Origin: Strigamia acuminata
Taxonomy: Eukaryota; Arthropoda; Chilopoda; Geophilomorpha; Linotaeniidae
Direction: 5' to 3'
DNA: 64,000 nt
Assembly: GCA_949358305.1 (NCBI GenBank)
Contig: OX442314.1
Span: 44,276,581-44,340,580, forward strand
Both the position numbers and the translations under genes were made by a program. The notes under the pieces are model-generated. The model did no database searches. It was not told the origin of the DNA and was given only the letters and a program-made list of their open reading frames with translations. Within the stretch, counting starts at the first letter, position 1. The number at the start of each line of letters is the position of its first letter. Positions 59,683-64,000 of this stretch are shown one piece after another.

Positions 59683-62600
59683 TTAGTTCTTCCCCACGAC
59701 TTTGCCGTCCCGAATGAACGGATTATTGCTTCGTCGTGGTCGAAGGTTGATTTTCGACGTGCTCGTAGATCGTGACTCTACTTGCTCGTTCATCTCCGAT
59801 GTGTTGGCATTTTTCTCATTACTAATTTTTTTATTTTCCATTTCAGAAGTACTTTCTTCTGCTTCCTCCCTCTCCGAAATTGCTTGCTCCGGCTGTGCTG
59901 GAGCCTCGTCGGCCGGAGATTCGGCGTCGAAGAATTCATCCTCGTCCTCCGCTATATTTTCAGCTTCATTTGTTTTTTGGAACGTGTCGACCACGGTGCC
60001 CCCTTGGCCGCTGTGTGTCTGACCTTCCAGCCAGATTTCTTGGGGAAACTCTGGCAGATATGGCCTTAAATCTCGGCCATGTATCGACTGAAAATTTTTG
60101 TTGTCCTCTAAGCGGCGTAGTTGGTATGCGTTGCCGCCGTGTTCGGCCACAATTACATAGGGACCGTCCCTCTTGTCGGCTAAACCTGCGGCGATGCCCC
60201 TCGCTGCATTGGACAACGTGTGTGCCTCCTTCCACACTAGATCATTCACTTTAAAGTTCGCGAAAGCGAGATCGCCTTCTTTATCTGCGATTCTTTCTCT
60301 CATGTTGAAAATATGCGCCATCATATGCTGGTATGTGTCGGATATAGTCTGTTCCAACCGGCACACGTACTCGTGTGGGCTCGATGGGTCTAATACGTTA
60401 ACAGCTTCGGCAACGCGTGGGTCCCATGGCATCCTTAATTCGCGGGCGAAGTTGAGGTACGCCGGTGAGAATTCGCGTGTTCTTGACACGGTTGAGCGAA
60501 TGCTGAAGGCGATTTCTCGCAGGTATTCGTCCCATCGATTGTGAATATCGGTGAATACTGTCAGCGCATATTTTATGTCTTTATTTAATCTCTCGACTGG
60601 GTTTGTCTGAGGATTATACGTGGAGGTGTTTGATGCATCCATTTTAAATTTTCTACAGAAGTCCTTATATACTCTCGATCGGAATTGGGGGCCGTTATCC
60701 GAAATGAGTTTTCTGGGAAACCCAAATCGCATTGCCACGTCGTAAAGGCACTCGACTATGTTTTCAGCCGAGGGCTTCGCGAGGGCGTACAGCTCCGGCC
60801 ATCGGGTGGCCACGTCCATAATTACGAGAATATACATGTTCTTGTTTCCCGTTGTGGGCTTGGGGCCCATCAAGTCTATGCTTAAGCAGTCAAACGGTGC
60901 GTAGGGTCCGAGAGACATGGCGTTTCTGGCCACTTTATCTCGCGGTCTGCACGCTTGGCACCGGGGGCAGTGTCGGATAAATTTCGTTATCTTTTGCCGC
61001 GCGCCCGGCCAGAAGAAAAGTTGTTTTACTCGATAAAGGGTCCTCGCCACGCCAGAATGGCTGGCGAGCGGGTGTCCGTGCATCAGCCACAACAGTCGGG
61101 TGTGCAGCGATGCCGGCACAACCACTTTAACCGAGTTTCCCGCTCCGCTGAGGTCATCTTGAAACGTCGGGTGGTATTTTACCAGGAGTTCATCATCTAT
61201 GAGGTAGCTTGTTGCTTCTTTGACGAACTGTTTCCGGCGGTGTGGGTTTGTCATCCCTTCCGGAAATTCGCCGTTCAGCAAATATTGCGTTATAATTTGA
61301 CATTTTGTGTCTGCTGCCTGGTGTTCGACGAACTCACGTCTCGTGGGTGGAGCGTATTGTGTTTTTTCTTCAATTTTTGCTGTGAAGGCGCGTAGTAGTG
61401 TTTTGTGGGTTTCTCCGGGGGGCGGAGATTGAATTTCGGATGTTGAATTGTTTGTCCCAGCTGGCTGGTATGTTCGAGTCCAAAAACCACAAAACGTTCT
61501 ATCTTCAGGCTCCATCACTGGTAGCTCGTTCGCCTTTCGCAAACGCCATATTCTCCGTGGAGTCGGGCAGTACAAGAGGTGGGTGTCGTCCTCGCCGTCG
61601 TCGTCTGGTCCTTGGGGGTCAGAGGCTGGGGCTCTCGAGAGGGCGTCGGCCACATGATTGTACTTCCCGGGGCGGTACGTAATTGTTATATCGCACGCCA
61701 TTAACTCCAGTTGCCATCGTGCGAGTCGGCCGGAGGGTTCCTTGAGCTTCATCAACCAGCTTAGTGCCTGGTGATCTGTCTGAACCTCGAAGTTCGTGTA
61801 CTCCAGATAGTCGCGAAATTTCCGAACTGCCCAAATTACGGCTAGGCATTCTAGTTCCGTTGCCGTATAATTTTTCTCCGCGCCCTGTATTTTTCTGCTT
61901 ATAAACATACAGGGTACTTCTTGCGAGATTCCGTTGTACACGTGGGTCTGCAGAAGGGCTGCACCCAGTCCGATTTTACTCGCGTCGGTGTGCAACACGA
62001 ACGGTCGGTTTAGGTCCGGCAATGGCATCTTTTCGACGTCAGCCAGCATTTGCTTGATAGTGCTAAATGCGGCCTCGCACTGGACCGTCCACTCAAACTC
62101 TTTATCCGTTCGTAAGAGATCCGTTATAGGCGCGGCCACTTCAGCCAGACCAGAGAGTAGTCGGCCGAAGAAATTGACCATGCCCATGAATCTCTGGACA
62201 CCTTTTATATCTTCGGGGGCGGGGAATCCGTTTATTGCTTTGACTTTTTCGGGGTCAATCGCGATTCCCTCGACTCCTATTCGATATCCTAGGAAGGCAA
62301 GCTCTTTCCTGCAAAACTTGCTCTTCCCTGGATGGATGTGGAGTCCTGCCTTGGCTAGGCGAGAGACCACTCTATCGATGTGGTCTATATGTTCTTCGAA
62401 TGTGTCCGACGTTATTATGATGTCGTCGAGATACGCCCACACGAAGTCGTGCAGCATATCTCCCAACACGCTTTCGATCAGTTTCTGGAACGTGCTCGGG
62501 GCGTTTACAAGCCCGAACGGCATCACGTTGAACATTAGTCTTCCTATCGGGGAGTAGAAAGCCGTTTTCAGTTTGTCTTCGGGTTTTAGCTCCACTTGCC

Positions 62601-63819
62601 AATACCCCTTTGACAGGTCCATGGTGGTTACCCACTTGAACGGGCTCAGTTCCCGGAGGATCGAGTCTATAGACGGCATCTGAATCGGGTCTATAACCGT
62701 TATCGCGTTCAGGGGGCGATAATCAATGCATAGTCGAGGTTCCGAGCCTGGACGCATCACCAGGACGATCCGCATGGCGTATTCGCCCAGGGCTTGCGTT
62801 ACTATGCCCTTGTCGAGCATGTCTTGGCACATTTGCGTCACGATGTCTCTTTTCTGGGGGTTCATCCCCTTGTAAGGCACTCGAATCGGCTTGTCTGTGG
62901 TTAAGACTATTTCGTGTGTTGCTTCCGTCGTTCGACCAGGTGTCTTGGTCAGAATTCTTTCATGCTTTCGAAGCACTCGCCTTAGTAGCGATGCCTCGTT
63001 AACACGCAGTGCTGCCTCCTCGACCAGGGTGTCCACGACGTTACTCCTCTGTAATTCCAGAGTGAAGGCTGCGAAATCGTAATCTTGGACGAATTTTCGC
63101 AATCCTCTTCCGTATTCCTCTTTGTCCTTGGCTTCGTCCAGTAATTTTTGGGGAACTACGGGGACTGACCGTTCTCCCTCGGGACTTATCCAGTTCCATG
63201 AACGGGTTATCGGGTTTGGCTGAATTTTCAGTTTCGCCATGATGTCCATCCCTAGGAGGAATACTTTGTCGTGGGATGGCAAGACTATGAAGGGGTGGGA
63301 CAGGTTCCCCCCCGTCCAGTCGATCATGATGCGAACTACGCCCTTCGGCTTGACGTAGCCGTTGGCGGTGAGCAATTCTACGTTCGCGTTCACTTGTGCC
63401 ACCTTCTTTCCAATATCCAAGTCTTTTACTATATCTTCGGATATGAATGAACGATCCGCTCCTGAATCCAGTAGACCGAACAATTTTTGGTTTTCTATCT
63501 CCACTGGCAGCATACACAGAGTTTCGCAATGTGCTTTCGTGACATTGCAGTGAAATACGCGTAATGTCTGGGGCTCAACCTCCAGATTGAACGGAAGGTC
63601 CGTCCAATCCATGTCGACCTCCGGTTTCGTTCTCACTTGCATACTCGTTAACGTCACTTTTTCCTCCTTCTTCGGAACGATCTGTATGCGGTCTTTGATC
63701 TGTGCCTCTGCCAAGGCATGACCTGCGGGTCCAGTGTGATATTTCTTCTTTTTAATTTCCGCGGCTGGCGCAGACGAAGCTGAATTTATTTCGGCGACGC
63801 CTGCGCTTGGAAGTTTTTT
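59683..63819 (-). CDS. Gypsy Pol polyprotein (protease-RT-RNase H-integrase)
   Basis: Open for over 1350 codons from the frameshift site. Protease LLDSGADRSFIS; RT with CIDYRPLNAIT, TTMDLSKGYWQVEL, MPFGLVNAPSTFQ and YLDDIIITS; RNase H VLHTDASKIGLGAAL and ATELECLAVIWAV; integrase zinc domain HPLASHSGVARTLYRV ... CPRCQAC; catalytic core DLMGPKPTTGN, LISDNGPQFRS and PVERLNKDIK. The frame overlaps gag by about 30 nt in -1, so expression needs ribosomal frameshifting at 63813-63819. Complete catalytic motifs suggest a functional copy. Confidence 0.96.
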   Translation of the reverse strand, partial: KKLPSAGVAEINSASSAPAAEIKKKKYHTGPAGHALAEAQIKDRIQIVPKKEEKVTLTSMQVRTKPEVDMDWTDLPFNLEVEPQTLRVFHCNVTKAHCETLCMLPVEIENQKLFGLLDSGADRSFISEDIVKDLDIGKKVAQVNANVELLTANGYVKPKGVVRIMIDWTGGNLSHPFIVLPSHDKVFLLGMDIMAKLKIQPNPITRSWNWISPEGERSVPVVPQKLLDEAKDKEEYGRGLRKFVQDYDFAAFTLELQRSNVVDTLVEEAALRVNEASLLRRVLRKHERILTKTPGRTTEATHEIVLTTDKPIRVPYKGMNPQKRDIVTQMCQDMLDKGIVTQALGEYAMRIVLVMRPGSEPRLCIDYRPLNAITVIDPIQMPSIDSILRELSPFKWVTTMDLSKGYWQVELKPEDKLKTAFYSPIGRLMFNVMPFGLVNAPSTFQKLIESVLGDMLHDFVWAYLDDIIITSDTFEEHIDHIDRVVSRLAKAGLHIHPGKSKFCRKELAFLGYRIGVEGIAIDPEKVKAINGFPAPEDIKGVQRFMGMVNFFGRLLSGLAEVAAPITDLLRTDKEFEWTVQCEAAFSTIKQMLADVEKMPLPDLNRPFVLHTDASKIGLGAALLQTHVYNGISQEVPCMFISRKIQGAEKNYTATELECLAVIWAVRKFRDYLEYTNFEVQTDHQALSWLMKLKEPSGRLARWQLELMACDITITYRPGKYNHVADALSRAPASDPQGPDDDGEDDTHLLYCPTPRRIWRLRKANELPVMEPEDRTFCGFWTRTYQPAGTNNSTSEIQSPPPGETHKTLLRAFTAKIEEKTQYAPPTRREFVEHQAADTKCQIITQYLLNGEFPEGMTNPHRRKQFVKEATSYLIDDELLVKYHPTFQDDLSGAGNSVKVVVPASLHTRLLWLMHGHPLASHSGVARTLYRVKQLFFWPGARQKITKFIRHCPRCQACRPRDKVARNAMSLGPYAPFDCLSIDLMGPKPTTGNKNMYILVIMDVATRWPELYALAKPSAENIVECLYDVAMRFGFPRKLISDNGPQFRSRVYKDFCRKFKMDASNTSTYNPQTNPVERLNKDIKYALTVFTDIHNRWDEYLREIAFSIRSTVSRTREFSPAYLNFARELRMPWDPRVAEAVNVLDPSSPHEYVCRLEQTISDTYQHMMAHIFNMRERIADKEGDLAFANFKVNDLVWKEAHTLSNAARGIAAGLADKRDGPYVIVAEHGGNAYQLRRLEDNKNFQSIHGRDLRPYLPEFPQEIWLEGQTHSGQGGTVVDTFQKTNEAENIAEDEDEFFDAESPADEAPAQPEQAISEREEAEESTSEMENKKISNEKNANTSEMNEQVESRSTSTSKINLRPRRSNNPFIRDGKVVGKN

Positions 63820-64000
63820 GCCAGATCAGTTCTTAACTCCATCATCATTTTCATCATGGTTTGCATGATGTCCTTTTCTTTGACGGTTTTCTCACATTTA
63901 TCTGAGTAGTGGCCGTATTCTCCACAGCTGTAACATTTGATGTTACTTTTATCCCCTGTGGGAGTGAATCCCGGTTTTTTCGGGACGAAGGGCGTCGGGA
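63786..64000 (-). CDS. Gypsy Gag, C-terminal part
   Basis: Reads CYSCGEYGHYSDKC, a CCHC zinc knuckle, then VKEKDIMQTMMKMMMELRTD LAKNFQAQASPK and stop at 63786-63788. The tail resembles that of the gag-only element (NMAKNWRSQAE). The rest lies beyond the window. Confidence 0.88.
   Translation of the reverse strand, partial: PTPFVPKKPGFTPTGDKSNIKCYSCGEYGHYSDKCEKTVKEKDIMQTMMKMMMELRTDLAKNFQAQASPK
63813..63819 (-). promoter_or_regulatory. -1 ribosomal frameshift site A AAA AAC in Gypsy gag-pol
   Basis: In the gag frame GCA AAA AAC, exactly the X-XXY-YYZ form, 25 nt before the gag stop. The pol frame is -1 and open from here. The same heptamer at the same place is kept in the gag-only element (31069-31075). 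Confidence 0.85.

Larger units (their letters stand above)
54974..64000 (-). mobile_element. Ty3/Gypsy element with an extra spliced ORF, 5' end beyond the window
   Basis: Minus-strand order: gag end (64000-63786), pol (63819-59683), ORF3 in two exons (59302-59186 and 58624-55838), purine tract GGAGGAGGGACG, then a 3' LTR (55793-54974). All main frames are intact. The LTR tips (TGTGGTGA ... CGCGACA), the purine tract and the gag end resemble the gag-only element at 30125-34469. A 5' LTR must lie to the right of the window. Confidence 0.88.

Noticed and set aside
59702-62557. Many plus-strand frames of 90-207 aa opposite the Gypsy pol
   Set aside because: Antisense shadows of a single long Pol frame with complete catalytic motifs.
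1-64000. tRNA or rRNA genes
   Set aside because: No cloverleaf with TTCGAnnC arm and matching acceptor stem was noticed. The one tRNA-like match (33820-33837) is a primer-binding site.

Overview
The window is eukaryotic, probably arthropod and most likely hexapod. It holds spliced genes with GT-AG introns, (CCTAA)n repeats of the insect telomere type, DEG/ENaC (pickpocket-like) and beta-1,3-glucuronosyltransferase genes, and a dense mix of Copia, Gypsy, BEL/Pao, DIRS, Tc1/mariner and hAT-type elements. Much of the sequence is transposon or satellite, and several insertions are nested two or three deep with readable target-site duplications.

Layout. 1-2.1 kb: 3' end of a Copia element. 2.1-6.1 kb: satellites and three exons of an unidentified plus-strand gene, interrupted by nested MITEs. 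6.9-27.1 kb: one minus-strand gene of eight phase-compatible exons (about 1147 aa) that looks like a polycystin-1-family protein reduced to five membrane segments plus a PLAT domain. Its introns hold two hAT MITEs packed with repeats, a foldback element, a complete but decayed DIRS element (itself carrying a Tc1-like and a hAT insertion) and an array of about 77 copies of a 15-bp unit. 27.3-34.9 kb: a divergent plus-strand glucuronosyltransferase gene (four exons, 326 aa) with a gag-only LTR element in intron 2. 37.2-41.6 kb: a diverged second copy of the same locus, including a scrap of the polycystin 5' exons; this copy has an in-frame stop.

42.3-43.1 kb: an intronless secreted NlpC/P60-type protein, a horizontal-transfer candidate. 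44.4-44.7 kb: Copia relic. 45.3-49.2 kb: a DEG/ENaC channel gene in which one exon runs from the last membrane segment of one channel unit into the first membrane segment of a second unit, predicting a fused two-unit subunit. 50.3-51.8 kb: BEL/Pao relic. 53.0-53.7 kb: short-finger C2H2 protein gene. 55.0-64.0 kb: most of a Gypsy element on the minus strand with gag, pol, a large spliced third ORF of unknown function and the 3' LTR; its 5' LTR and most of gag lie beyond the right edge.

The gag-only element at 30.1-34.5 kb and the Gypsy element share LTR termini, polypurine tract style, a CCHC gag end and the same A AAA AAC slippery heptamer, so they look like a defective partner and an autonomous relative. 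All exon boundaries were inferred by eye from reading frames and splice consensus; no similarity search was run.
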